From: Eubacteriales bacterium
GTDB lineage: Bacteria > Bacillota > Clostridia > Christensenellales > CAG-138
Direction of reading: 5' to 3'
Assembly (NCBI GenBank): GCA_028701165.1
Contig: JAQVRG010000081.1
Span: 1 to 6,914 of the forward strand
Length of the DNA: 6,914 nucleotides
Shown piece by piece: positions 1 to 5,915 of this stretch. Below the pieces are notes generated by a model, which worked only from the letters and a program-made list of their open reading frames with translations, searched no databases and was not told the DNA's origin. Both the position numbers and the translations under genes were made by a program. The first letter of the stretch is position 1. Every line of letters begins with the position of its first letter.

Positions 1-347
1 CGCTGACGGCGACGTTCGCGCTGGTGCTGCCAAGCTATGTCATCATTTGCATCATCTTCGGCTTTTTGCAAAAATACAAGGAGAGCAGGCTGGTCAACGA
101 TATTTTTGCGGGCTTGCGTCCGGCGGTAACGGGTCTGATTGCCGCGGCGGGATGGGTGGTGCTGCAAATGGCCGTGATCGCGCCCGTGCAGGCCGCCGCT
201 TCCTTTTCCTTCGCGCTGCTCATACCCTTTGCGCTGCTGCTTGCCTTATTGGGGCTTTATTGGGTACTTAAATATAATAAGAAAGATCTGCATCCCCTCG
301 TCTACATCGGCATAGCCGCTGCGGCGGGGATTCTGTTCAAGATGTAG
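1..347 (+). CDS. Chromate transporter family membrane protein (C-terminal part, 5' end outside window)
   Basis: The reading frame is open from base 3 and ends at TAG 345-347, giving 114 visible codons; the true start lies upstream. The visible protein is strongly hydrophobic, with about four membrane segments separated by short polar loops and a C-terminus ending GILFKM. The stretch GLRPAVTGLIAAAGW, following a loop with KYKESRLVNDIF, is typical of the repeated unit of the ChrA/CHR family, which moves chromate or related oxyanions across the membrane. In many Firmicutes the family occurs as short single-domain proteins of about 180-200 residues encoded in pairs, so this may be the second member of such a pair. 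I infer this and cannot see the partner. The stop is 10 nt before the walJ start, which suggests co-transcription. The actual substrate is unknown; chromate is only the family name. Confidence 0.8.
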   Translation, partial: LTATFALVLPSYVIICIIFGFLQKYKESRLVNDIFAGLRPAVTGLIAAAGWVVLQMAVIAPVQAAASFSFALLIPFALLLALLGLYWVLKYNKKDLHPLVYIGIAAAAGILFKM

Positions 348-357
348 TGGGCTGTTC

Positions 358-1143
358 ATGCGGCTGATTCCCTTGTTTTCCGGTTCTTCCGGCAACTGCA
401 TACTCCTAGAAGCGGGCGGCGCGCGGCTGTTGGTGGACGCGGGCCTTCCCGGGCGCACCATCGAAGCCGCGCTGTCGTCTGTGGGCGTTTCGCCACAGAC
501 GCTTACGGGCATATTGGTGACCCATGAGCATATCGATCACACGCGCGGCATAGGCGTGCTTTCCAGACGCTTCGATCTGCCCGTTTACGCGAACGCGGGC
601 ACATGGGAGGGGATGCAGGCGGACGTCGGCCCCGTGGCGCTTCGCAATATGCGCATGTTTGAAACGGGGCGGGAGTTTTATGCGGACAAGCTTTTGATTC
701 AATCCTTCCCTACGCCGCACGATGCGCGGGAATCCGTGGGCTACAGCTTCGCGGCGGAGGACAGGCGCGCGTCCGTCATGACGGATATAGGCTATGTGCC
801 CGAGGCGCTGTTGGACGCCGTGGGGAAAAGCGACCTTCTGCTGATCGAATCCAATCACGACGAGGAAATGCTTAAGGTTGGCCCGTATCCGTATCCGCTC
901 AAGCGCAGGATACTCGGCGATCAAGGGCATCTTTCCAATGAGAATTGCGGGAAAACGCTTTGCAAGCTCTATAAGCGCGGCGTGCGCTGCGCCATATTGG
1001 GGCATCTGTCCAAGGAGAACAACTACGAGCAGCTTGCGCTGGAGACCGTGCGAAGCGAGCTGCGCTGCGAGGATATACCCGACGACGCGTTTCAGCTTAC
1101 GGTGGCGCACCGGGATCGTATCACGGGGGTGTTCGTGCTGTGA
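358..1143 (+). CDS. walJ: MBL-fold metallo-hydrolase WalJ/YycJ
   Basis: A 261-residue metallo-beta-lactamase-fold protein of the WalJ (YycJ/VicX) family, of normal length. The N-terminus carries the family signature FSGSSGNC (residues 7-14) and the VDAG segment (26-29). The metal-binding motif THEHIDH (HxHxDH at 56-61) follows. Further conserved parts are a PHDA segment, VMTDIGY, the IESNHD block, GHLSNENCG and the terminal GHLSKENN. Family members are predicted two-metal phosphodiesterases or nucleases; in Bacillus-type genomes the gene sits in the walRK two-component operon and is linked to coordinating cell division and DNA replication. Here the upstream neighbour is a transporter and no walRK genes are visible. 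The ATG at 358 fits the family N-terminus, but its Shine-Dalgarno is weak (only GTGGG-like bases near the chrA stop), so translation may depend on coupling with the upstream gene. The 3' end overlaps rlmH by 4 nt. Confidence 0.93.
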   Translation: MRLIPLFSGSSGNCILLEAGGARLLVDAGLPGRTIEAALSSVGVSPQTLTGILVTHEHIDHTRGIGVLSRRFDLPVYANAGTWEGMQADVGPVALRNMRMFETGREFYADKLLIQSFPTPHDARESVGYSFAAEDRRASVMTDIGYVPEALLDAVGKSDLLLIESNHDEEMLKVGPYPYPLKRRILGDQGHLSNENCGKTLCKLYKRGVRCAILGHLSKENNYEQLALETVRSELRCEDIPDDAFQLTVAHRDRITGVFVL

Positions 1144-1619
1144 ATATTTCGGTGATTTGCGTGGGAAAGCTCAAGGAAAAGTATTACGCGGACGCGTGCG
1201 CCGAATTTTTGAAGCGCCTGTCGCGCTATGCGCAGGTGCGCATGCTCGAGGTGGCGGACGAAAAAGCGCCCGAAAACATGTCGGAAGCGCAAAAGGAGCA
1301 GGTCAAGGATGCGGAGGGCGCGCGGATTCTTGAGAAGATACGGCCGGGCGATTATGTGATCGCCATGGATCTGCGCGGCGAGGAGCTGACCAGCGAGGAA
1401 ACGGCCGCGTTTTTGCAGGCGCGGATGAACGAGGGCAGGAGCGATATTGCCTTTTTGATCGGCGGATCGCTGGGACTTTCGCGCGCGGTGCTGCGGCGCG
1501 CGGATACGAGCCTTTGCTTTGGTAAAAACACCTTTTCCCATCAGATATTCCGGCTTATGCTGCTCGAGCAGATTTACCGCTGCTTCAAAATACTGCATCA
1601 TGAGCCTTATCATAAGTAA
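1140..1619 (+). CDS. rlmH: 23S rRNA (pseudouridine1915-N3)-methyltransferase RlmH
   Basis: A 159-residue SPOUT-class methyltransferase of full family length. RlmH uses S-adenosylmethionine to methylate N3 of pseudouridine 1915 in helix 69 of 23S rRNA, acting on assembled 70S ribosomes. Diagnostic sequence: N-terminal ISVICVGKLKEKYY; the SAM-binding knot segment FLIGGSLGLS starting at residue 105; then FGKNTFSHQIFRLMLLEQIY and the C-terminal HHEPYHK, which is nearly invariant in the family. The start is GTG 1140-1142, overlapping the walJ stop TGA 1141-1143 in a GTGA arrangement, as expected for translational coupling. The only upstream SD-like stretch is a G-run (GGGGG) at about 1125-1129. 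walJ and rlmH are also near each other in Bacillus-type genomes, usually with an htrA-like protease between them, which is absent here. Identification is very secure. Confidence 0.97.
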   Translation: MNISVICVGKLKEKYYADACAEFLKRLSRYAQVRMLEVADEKAPENMSEAQKEQVKDAEGARILEKIRPGDYVIAMDLRGEELTSEETAAFLQARMNEGRSDIAFLIGGSLGLSRAVLRRADTSLCFGKNTFSHQIFRLMLLEQIYRCFKILHHEPYHK

Positions 1620-1694
1620 GTTATTGGATTATGACGGATTGGCGCGCGAAAAAAACATAAGTTTTTGTCATATGCTAATTATTGCACGTTTTAT

Positions 1695-1702
1695 GGAGGT
1701 GG
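1695..1702 (+). promoter_or_regulatory. Strong Shine-Dalgarno that fixes the start of the tRNA-editing gene
   Basis: GGAGGTGG lies 7-10 nt upstream of the ATG at 1710 and is complementary to the 16S rRNA 3' end. The reading frame is open further upstream (an in-frame ATG-like start exists near 1665), but that site has no SD and its extra residues do not fit the family. The site therefore places the real start at 1710. Confidence 0.8.
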
Positions 1703-1709
1703 CTTTGCT

Positions 1710-2225
1710 ATGATCGACGAGCGGGAAAAGCCGGCGCTTGCGGCGCTGGAGAAGCTGGGGATCCCTTATAAGCGCTACGAGCACGCGTGCGCGCTGACCA
1801 TGGAGGACTGCGTGGATATCGGCGCGGACGTGGGGGCGCACCATTGCAAGAACCTGTTTTTGTGCAACCGGCAAAAGACGGATTATTATCTGATGCTGAT
1901 TCGCGGTGATAAGAAGTTCAAGACCGCGGTGGTGTCAAAACTGCTGGGCGTATCGCGGCTTTCCTTTTGCGACGCCGAACAGCTGATGGATAAACTTGGC
2001 TTGCTGCCGGGCAGCGTGACGGCCATGGGGCTTCTTTGCCCCAACGCCAAGGATGTGACCGTCGTGGTGGACGAGGAGGTTGCGAACTTCCCTATGGTCT
2101 GTGTGCATCCCTGCGTGTCCACGGCGTCGCTTGCGATCACGGGTGCGGATCTGATGAAATTCCTGCACAGTACAGGGAATTCCTTGCGCTTGGTGAACGT
2201 GCCCGATGAAGACGCGCAAGAATAG
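1710..2225 (+). CDS. Ala-tRNAPro deacylase, ProXp-ala/PrdX type (YbaK/ProRS-editing-domain family)
   Basis: A 171-residue stand-alone editing protein of the YbaK/ProRS INS-domain superfamily, often annotated as prolyl-tRNA synthetase associated domain protein. Members of the ProXp-ala/PrdX branch hydrolyse alanine mischarged onto tRNAPro by ProRS, preventing Ala-for-Pro errors. Visible family blocks are LEKLGIPYKRYEH near the N-terminus, HHCKNLFLCN (residues 44-53) with the Lys-Asn pair at 47-48 expected at the active site, the DKKFK segment, GVSRLSFCDAEQL, LLPGSVTAMGLL, and the C-terminal VHPCVSTASLAITGADLMKFL. The usual Asn in the HPCxNTAS-like block appears as Ser here, a minor change. The ATG at 1710 is chosen because of the GGAGGTGG site. 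The gene lies 90 nt after rlmH with no convincing promoter or terminator between, so it probably belongs to the same transcript. PrdX-type naming is plausible; a related substrate cannot be excluded from sequence alone. Confidence 0.88.
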   Translation: MIDEREKPALAALEKLGIPYKRYEHACALTMEDCVDIGADVGAHHCKNLFLCNRQKTDYYLMLIRGDKKFKTAVVSKLLGVSRLSFCDAEQLMDKLGLLPGSVTAMGLLCPNAKDVTVVVDEEVANFPMVCVHPCVSTASLAITGADLMKFLHSTGNSLRLVNVPDEDAQE

Positions 2226-2237
2226 CGCGTTTTTCTT
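2209..2237 (+). terminator. Intrinsic terminator overlapping the stop codon of the editing gene
   Basis: ACGCGC (2212-2217) pairs perfectly with GCGCGT (2225-2230). The stem can be extended outward by a G-U pair and two A-U pairs (2209-2211 with 2231-2233). The 7-nt loop AAGAATA covers the last codons, and the final G of the TAG stop (2223-2225) forms the first stem pair. A T-rich tract, TTTTTCTT, follows at 2230-2237. The geometry is that of a Rho-independent terminator, ending the walJ-rlmH-editing transcript. A ribosome at the stop codon would cover the stem, so termination may respond to translation (inference). Confidence 0.7.
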
Positions 2238-2264
2238 GACATCGGCAGGAAGATTAACGATAAT
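2236..2264 (+). promoter_or_regulatory. Sigma-A type promoter for glnS
   Basis: A perfect -35 box TTGACA (2236-2241) and a -10 box GATAAT (2259-2264, 5 of 6 matches) are separated by exactly 17 nt. The predicted start is near 2271, giving a leader of about 30 nt before the glnS ATG. This is too short for a T-box riboswitch, so glnS is apparently not T-box controlled from this promoter. The -35 box begins inside the T-tract of the preceding terminator. Confidence 0.78.
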
Positions 2265-2301
2265 AAACTGACGTGATATTGGAAGAAAAGAGGACGCCGA
2301 C

Positions 2302-3945
2302 ATGGAAGAAGCACGCATAACGAAGAATTTTATCGAAGCCTTTATCGAGGAGGACATGGCCACAAAGGAGAACCGCATCCAAACGCGATTCCCGCCCGAG
2401 CCCAACGGCTATTTGCACATAGGGCACGCAAAGGCTTTGTTCATCGACTTTTCCATGGCGGAGAAGTATGGCGGCAAGTGCAATCTGCGCTACGACGACA
2501 CGAATCCCACCAAGGAGGACGAGGAGTTTGTGGACGCTATCCAGCAGGATATCGCTTGGCTGGGCTTCCATTGGGATAACGTCTTCTATGGCAGCGATTA
2601 TTTCGATACCTGCTATGATTTGGCGGTCAAGCTCATCAAAAAGGGCGTGGCGTATGTCTGCGATCTTGATAAGGAGCAGATGCGCGAATATCGCGGTACG
2701 CTCACTGAACCCGGCAAAAACAGCCCGTGGCGGGATCGCAGCGTGGAGGAAAATCTTGATCTGTTCGAGCGCATGAAGAACGGCGAGTTCCCCGACGGCT
2801 CGCGGACGCTTCGTGCCAAGATCGATATGGCGTCCCCCAACATGAACATGCGCGATCCGGCGATGTATCGCATCATTCATATGTCGCACCATCACACGGG
2901 GGACAAGTGGTGCATCTATCCCATGTATGATTTCGCGCACCCCATTCAGGACGCGATCGAGGGCGTGACGCATTCCCTGTGCTCCTTGGAATATGAAGCG
3001 CACAGGCCGCTTTACAACTGGGTGGTGGAGCAGTGCGAGTTTGAACATAAGCCGCGCCAGATCGAGTTCGCGCGCTTGAACCTTACCAACACCATCATGA
3101 GCAAGCGCTATTTGCGCAGGCTTGTGGAGGAAGGGTATGTTTCCGGCTGGGACGATCCGCGCATGCCGACCCTGTGCGCCTTGCGCCGCAGGGGCTATAC
3201 GCCGGAGGCCATCAAGGATTTCCTGACGCGCGTGGGTGTGGCGAAGGCGGATTCCGTAGTGGACAGCGCGATGCTCGAGCATTGCTTGCGCGAGGATCTC
3301 AACGTACACGCGCCGCGCATGATGGCGGTGCTCGATCCGATCAAGGTCGTGATCGAAAACTGGGACGAGGGTAGATTCGAGGACGTTTCGATCGAAAACC
3401 TGCCCGGCGGCGACGAGACGCGTACAGTGCGCTTTGGCCGCGAGCTTTATATCGAGCGCGAGGATTTTTCCTACGATCCGCGCAAGAAGTATTTCCGCTT
3501 GAAGCCGGACGGCGAGGTGCGCCTAAAGGGCGCGTACGTCGTCAAGTGTACCCATTACGAAACGGACGCGAACGGCAATGTGACGACCGTGTATTGCACC
3601 TACGATCCCGAGACGAAGGGCGGCGAGTGCGAAAGAAAGATCAAGGGCACCATCCATTGGGTCGGCTGTGCGGACGCCGTGCCCGCCGAGTTCCGCCTCT
3701 ATGAGCCCATGATGCAGGACGTCAACGAGGAGAATGCGGAGCTTGACTTTGTGGAGCGCTTTAACGCCGATTCCCTCATCGTGCGGCAGGGCTTTGTGGA
3801 GCCGGCGCTTGCGGCGGTAGCGCCGGGGTATCGCGCGCAGTTCATGCGGGTGGGCTATTTCTGCGCCGATCTTGATTACACGAAGGACAAGCCCGTGTTC
3901 AACCGCGCGGTGGGGCTTAAGGACAGCTTTAAGGTCAATGAATAA
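2302..3945 (+). CDS. glnS: Glutaminyl-tRNA synthetase (GlnRS)
   Basis: A 547-residue class I aminoacyl-tRNA synthetase that charges tRNAGln with glutamine using ATP; length is close to the roughly 550 of proteobacterial GlnRS. The N-terminus NFIEAFIEEDM (9-19) aligns with the NFI...DEDL start of the family, supporting ATG 2302; AGAGG at 2289-2293 is well spaced. The alternative ATG 2356 would cut this off. The HIGH motif is at 39-42 within PPEPNGYLHIGHAK, followed by LRYDDTNP (62-69) with the Asp expected to bind the substrate. GlnRS-specific blocks follow: YRGTLTEPGKNSPWRDRSVEENL, YPMYDF (206-211) and the KMSKS-equivalent IMSKR (265-269). The C-terminal part, from about residue 340, carries the two beta-barrel anticodon-binding domains and ends KPVFNRAVGLKDSF. 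The gene has tandem stops TAA TAA and is followed by gltX. Many Firmicutes lack GlnRS, so an ancient acquisition of this gene is likely. Confidence 0.97.
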   Translation: MEEARITKNFIEAFIEEDMATKENRIQTRFPPEPNGYLHIGHAKALFIDFSMAEKYGGKCNLRYDDTNPTKEDEEFVDAIQQDIAWLGFHWDNVFYGSDYFDTCYDLAVKLIKKGVAYVCDLDKEQMREYRGTLTEPGKNSPWRDRSVEENLDLFERMKNGEFPDGSRTLRAKIDMASPNMNMRDPAMYRIIHMSHHHTGDKWCIYPMYDFAHPIQDAIEGVTHSLCSLEYEAHRPLYNWVVEQCEFEHKPRQIEFARLNLTNTIMSKRYLRRLVEEGYVSGWDDPRMPTLCALRRRGYTPEAIKDFLTRVGVAKADSVVDSAMLEHCLREDLNVHAPRMMAVLDPIKVVIENWDEGRFEDVSIENLPGGDETRTVRFGRELYIEREDFSYDPRKKYFRLKPDGEVRLKGAYVVKCTHYETDANGNVTTVYCTYDPETKGGECERKIKGTIHWVGCADAVPAEFRLYEPMMQDVNEENAELDFVERFNADSLIVRQGFVEPALAAVAPGYRAQFMRVGYFCADLDYTKDKPVFNRAVGLKDSFKVNE

Positions 3946-3962
3946 TAAGTAATTATTCATTG
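3936..3962. repeat. AT-rich perfect 11-bp inverted repeat over the glnS stop codon
   Basis: CAATGAATAAT (3936-3946) is an exact reverse complement of ATTATTCATTG (3952-3962), with a 5-nt spacer AAGTA. It covers the last two sense codons of glnS, both tandem stops and the first part of the intergenic gap. Its AT-richness contrasts with the GC-rich genes around it. With only two G-C pairs and no clean T-tract after it, it is a poor terminator. It could be a weak 3' stabilising hairpin, a protein-binding palindrome or the remnant of a small interspersed repeat. The rest of the glnS-gltX gap, to 4025, holds only the gltX ribosome site. Confidence 0.6.
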
Positions 3963-4025
3963 TTAATTGCATGAAGGCTTGCGTTGTATACGCGAGAAAG
4001 TAAGGAAAACGGTAGGGGAATATAG

Positions 4026-5471
4026 ATGAAGGAAGTTAGGACGCGCTTTGCCCCGTCGCCTACGGGGTATATGCACATTGGAAATCTTAGAAGCGGCTTG
4101 TACGCGTACCTTTTTGCCAAGCATAACCACGGTAAGTTTTTGCTGCGCATCGAGGACACGGATCAGGAGCGCTTTATCGAGGGCGCGACGGAGCTTATTT
4201 ACCGCACGCTCAAGGACGTGGGTATGAACTGGGACGAGGGGCCGGATATCGGCGGCGCGTTCGGCCCGTATGTCCAAAGCGAGCGAAAAAGCCTGTATCT
4301 TCCTTATGCCGAGCAGCTTATCAAGAGCGGCCACGCTTATCGGTGCTTCTGCACCAAGGAGGAGCTGGACGCGCGCCGCGCCGCCGCGACGGCGAAGGGC
4401 GAAACCTTCAAATACGATAAGCATTGCCTTGCGATGAGCGAAGCGGAGCAGCAGCGGCGCATGGCCGAGGGGCAGCCCTACGTTATCCGCCAGAACGTGC
4501 CGACGGAGGGGACGACCAGCTTTACCGACTTGATCTTCGGCACCATCACCGTCAACAACAGCGAGCTTGACGATAATGTGCTCATCAAGGCGGATGGGAT
4601 GCCGACCTATAATTTTGCGAACGTGGTGGACGATCATCTCATGGCGATCACGCATGTGATGCGCGGCATGGAATACCTTGCCTCCACTCCGAAGTATAAC
4701 CTTCTCTACGAGGCGTTCGGCTGGGAGATCCCGCAGTATATCCACATGACGCCCATCATGCGGGACGCGCAGCACAAGCTTTCCAAGCGCGACGGCGACG
4801 CCTCCTACGCTGATTTTATAGACAAGGGGTATCTTAAGGAGGCGCTTCTTAATTATGTGGCGCTGCTTGGCTGGAATCCGGGCGACGAGCGGGAGTTTTT
4901 TACGCTTCAGGAGCTTTGCGGGGCCTTTGACGTATCCGGCATGAGCAAATCTCCGGCGATCTTCGACGTGAACAAGCTGACATGGATGAACGCCGAATAC
5001 ATTCGCAGGCTGACACCGGAAGCGTTTACGGCGCATGCCCGCCCGTGGTACAAAAAGGCGGGCGTGGACGGCATGGACGAGGATGTGCTTTGCCGCATCT
5101 TGCAGCCGCGCGTCGAATATTTTGCGGATCTTCCCGACAGGGTGGATTTTCTTACCGCGCTGCCCGATTACGACATAGAGCTGTTTACGAACAAGAAGTC
5201 CAAAACCGACGCGGCGGTTTCCGCGCAGGTGCTGGATATGGTCATTCCGGCGCTTGAAGGCTTGTCGGACTGGAGCGAAACAGCGCTCCACGACCTGCTC
5301 ATCGGCATGGCGGAGGCGCAGGGCATGAAAAACGGCACGCTTTTATGGCCGGTGCGTATCGCCATGGCGGGCAAGACCGTCACGCCCGGCGGGGCGATTG
5401 AGATCGCATTGCTTCTAGGCAAGGCGGAAACGCTGCGGCGGCTCAAGCTGGGACGCGAAAAACTGTGCTGA
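4026..5471 (+). CDS. gltX: Glutamyl-tRNA synthetase (GluRS)
   Basis: A 481-residue class I synthetase that charges tRNAGlu with glutamate, of normal bacterial length. The N-terminus RTRFAPSPTGYMHIGN places the HIGH-equivalent HIGN at residues 17-20, a variant common in bacterial GluRS. LRIEDTDQERFIEGA follows. A possible zinc-site remnant, CFC then YDKHC, lies around residues 108-135. The block MPTYNFANVVDDHLMAITHVMRG is the amino-acid/tRNA acceptor region and KLSKR (251-255) is the KMSKS loop. The C-terminal third is the helical anticodon-binding cage typical of bacterial GluRS, unlike the beta barrels of the adjacent GlnRS. The ATG at 4026 follows TAGGGGA (4013-4019) at good spacing. It lies 80 nt after glnS with no strong promoter in the gap, so it is probably co-transcribed. 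Whether it is discriminating or also makes Glu-tRNAGln cannot be read from the sequence; the adjacent glnS favours discriminating (inference). Confidence 0.97.
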   Translation: MKEVRTRFAPSPTGYMHIGNLRSGLYAYLFAKHNHGKFLLRIEDTDQERFIEGATELIYRTLKDVGMNWDEGPDIGGAFGPYVQSERKSLYLPYAEQLIKSGHAYRCFCTKEELDARRAAATAKGETFKYDKHCLAMSEAEQQRRMAEGQPYVIRQNVPTEGTTSFTDLIFGTITVNNSELDDNVLIKADGMPTYNFANVVDDHLMAITHVMRGMEYLASTPKYNLLYEAFGWEIPQYIHMTPIMRDAQHKLSKRDGDASYADFIDKGYLKEALLNYVALLGWNPGDEREFFTLQELCGAFDVSGMSKSPAIFDVNKLTWMNAEYIRRLTPEAFTAHARPWYKKAGVDGMDEDVLCRILQPRVEYFADLPDRVDFLTALPDYDIELFTNKKSKTDAAVSAQVLDMVIPALEGLSDWSETALHDLLIGMAEAQGMKNGTLLWPVRIAMAGKTVTPGGAIEIALLLGKAETLRRLKLGREKLC

Positions 5472-5488
5472 AAATCAGCAAAAAAGCG

Positions 5489-5517
5489 TTGCAAAGGGCT
5501 TTTCTTTGTGATACTAT
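5489..5517 (+). promoter_or_regulatory. Sigma-A type promoter for rpsF-ssb-rpsR
   Basis: -35 box TTGCAA (5489-5494) and -10 box TACTAT (5512-5517) are spaced 17 nt apart, with an extended -10 TG at 5509-5510. The predicted transcription start is near 5524, exactly where the folded rpsF leader begins, and the two predictions support each other. The -35 box starts 18 nt after the gltX stop. Confidence 0.75.
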
Positions 5518-5523
5518 TTGAAA

Positions 5524-5580
5524 GCTAACGTGCTTCTTGCCCCCGCAAGGGGGCCACTAGACCAGAAGGAGGTGAAAAGC
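5524..5580 (+). promoter_or_regulatory. rpsF leader: probable S6:S18-type autogenous control structure
   Basis: The 57-nt leader folds into one bulged hairpin. The uninterrupted 3' strand 5549-5560 pairs with three segments on the 5' side: GCCCCC (5539-5544) closing a GCAA tetraloop, GTG (5530-5532) with CAC (5555-5557), and CTA (5525-5527) with TAG (5558-5560). This leaves 5' bulges of AC (5528-5529) and CTTCTT (5533-5538). The CTTCT in the bulge is complementary to AGAAG (5564-5568), which overlaps the rpsF Shine-Dalgarno AAGGAGGTG (5566-5574). A pseudoknot or competing helix could therefore block ribosome entry. rpsF leaders bound by the S6:S18 complex as feedback regulators are known in many bacteria, and both protein genes are in this operon. 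I do not see an obvious CACCG box of the classic motif, so assignment to that exact family is inference. Confidence 0.65.
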
Positions 5581-5868
5581 GTGAACAAATATGAAGCAAT
5601 GTACGTCATCACGCCCGAACTTGAGGATGAGGCAAATCGTGCTGTTATTGACAAGTTTGCAGGCATTATTACCGCCAACGGCGGTGTGATCGAGGACACG
5701 GACGAGTGGGGCAAGAAAAAGCTCGCCTATCCCATCGATTACAAGACGGAAGGCTACTACGTTCTCGTGCATTTCGAAGGCGCGTCCGAACTCCCCCGCG
5801 AGCTCGAGCGTAACTTTAAGAATGACGAAAACATCATGCGTTACATGGTCGTGCGCCGCGAAGCCTAA
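5581..5868 (+). CDS. rpsF: 30S ribosomal protein bS6
   Basis: A 95-residue protein of exact family length. bS6 pairs with bS18 and binds the central domain of 16S rRNA on the small-subunit platform. It starts NKYEAMYVITPEL, the standard bS6 N-terminus, and contains GGVIEDTDEWGKKKLAYPIDYKTEGYY, the most conserved part of the family, then the FKNDENIMRYMVVRR strand that contacts bS18. The start is GTG 5581, preceded by the strong SD AAGGAGGTG (5566-5574) with good spacing; the frame is open upstream, but those codons belong to the leader and do not fit the family. It is the first gene of rpsF-ssb-rpsR and is likely controlled by the leader structure just upstream. There is no long glutamate-rich C-terminal tail of the proteobacterial type. 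Confidence 0.97.
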   Translation: MNKYEAMYVITPELEDEANRAVIDKFAGIITANGGVIEDTDEWGKKKLAYPIDYKTEGYYVLVHFEGASELPRELERNFKNDENIMRYMVVRREA

Positions 5869-5915
5869 AACACGGAACAAGCATAGAACATAGCTGGGAA
5901 AGGAAGATAAGGAAG

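Noticed and set aside
406..1110. Long antisense reading frame opposite walJ (234 codons)
   Set aside because: It lies entirely opposite a well-identified gene, is very Arg/His/Ala-rich, has no family resemblance and is a normal by-product of GC-rich codon use.
1651..1694. Small hairpin AAAAAC/GTTTTT and a TTGTCA -35-like box between rlmH and the editing gene
   Set aside because: The hairpin has one G-C pair. The best -10 at proper spacing (TTTTAT, 1689-1694) would start transcription inside the ribosome site, so no promoter or terminator is called.
2226..2301. T-box riboswitch before glnS
   Set aside because: The gap is only 76 nt and the leader about 30 nt, too short for a T-box specifier and antiterminator; no T-box sequence is seen.
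2254..3309. Long antisense reading frame opposite glnS (351 codons)
   Set aside because: Mirror of glnS third-position GC bias; no recognisable domains and no ribosome site.
3960..3990. Possible promoter before gltX (TTGTTA and TGTATA)
   Set aside because: The spacer is 19 nt and both boxes are poor; co-transcription with glnS is the simpler reading.
3963..5291. Very long antisense reading frame opposite gltX (442 codons)
   Set aside because: Low-complexity, His/Arg/Val-rich translation opposite a full-length GluRS gene; no recognisable family.
5482..5505. Possible terminator after gltX: AAAAGC pairing with GCTTTT
   Set aside because: Only two G-C pairs, a 10-nt loop and a broken T-tract; it overlaps the -35 box of the rpsF promoter. 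Too weak to call.
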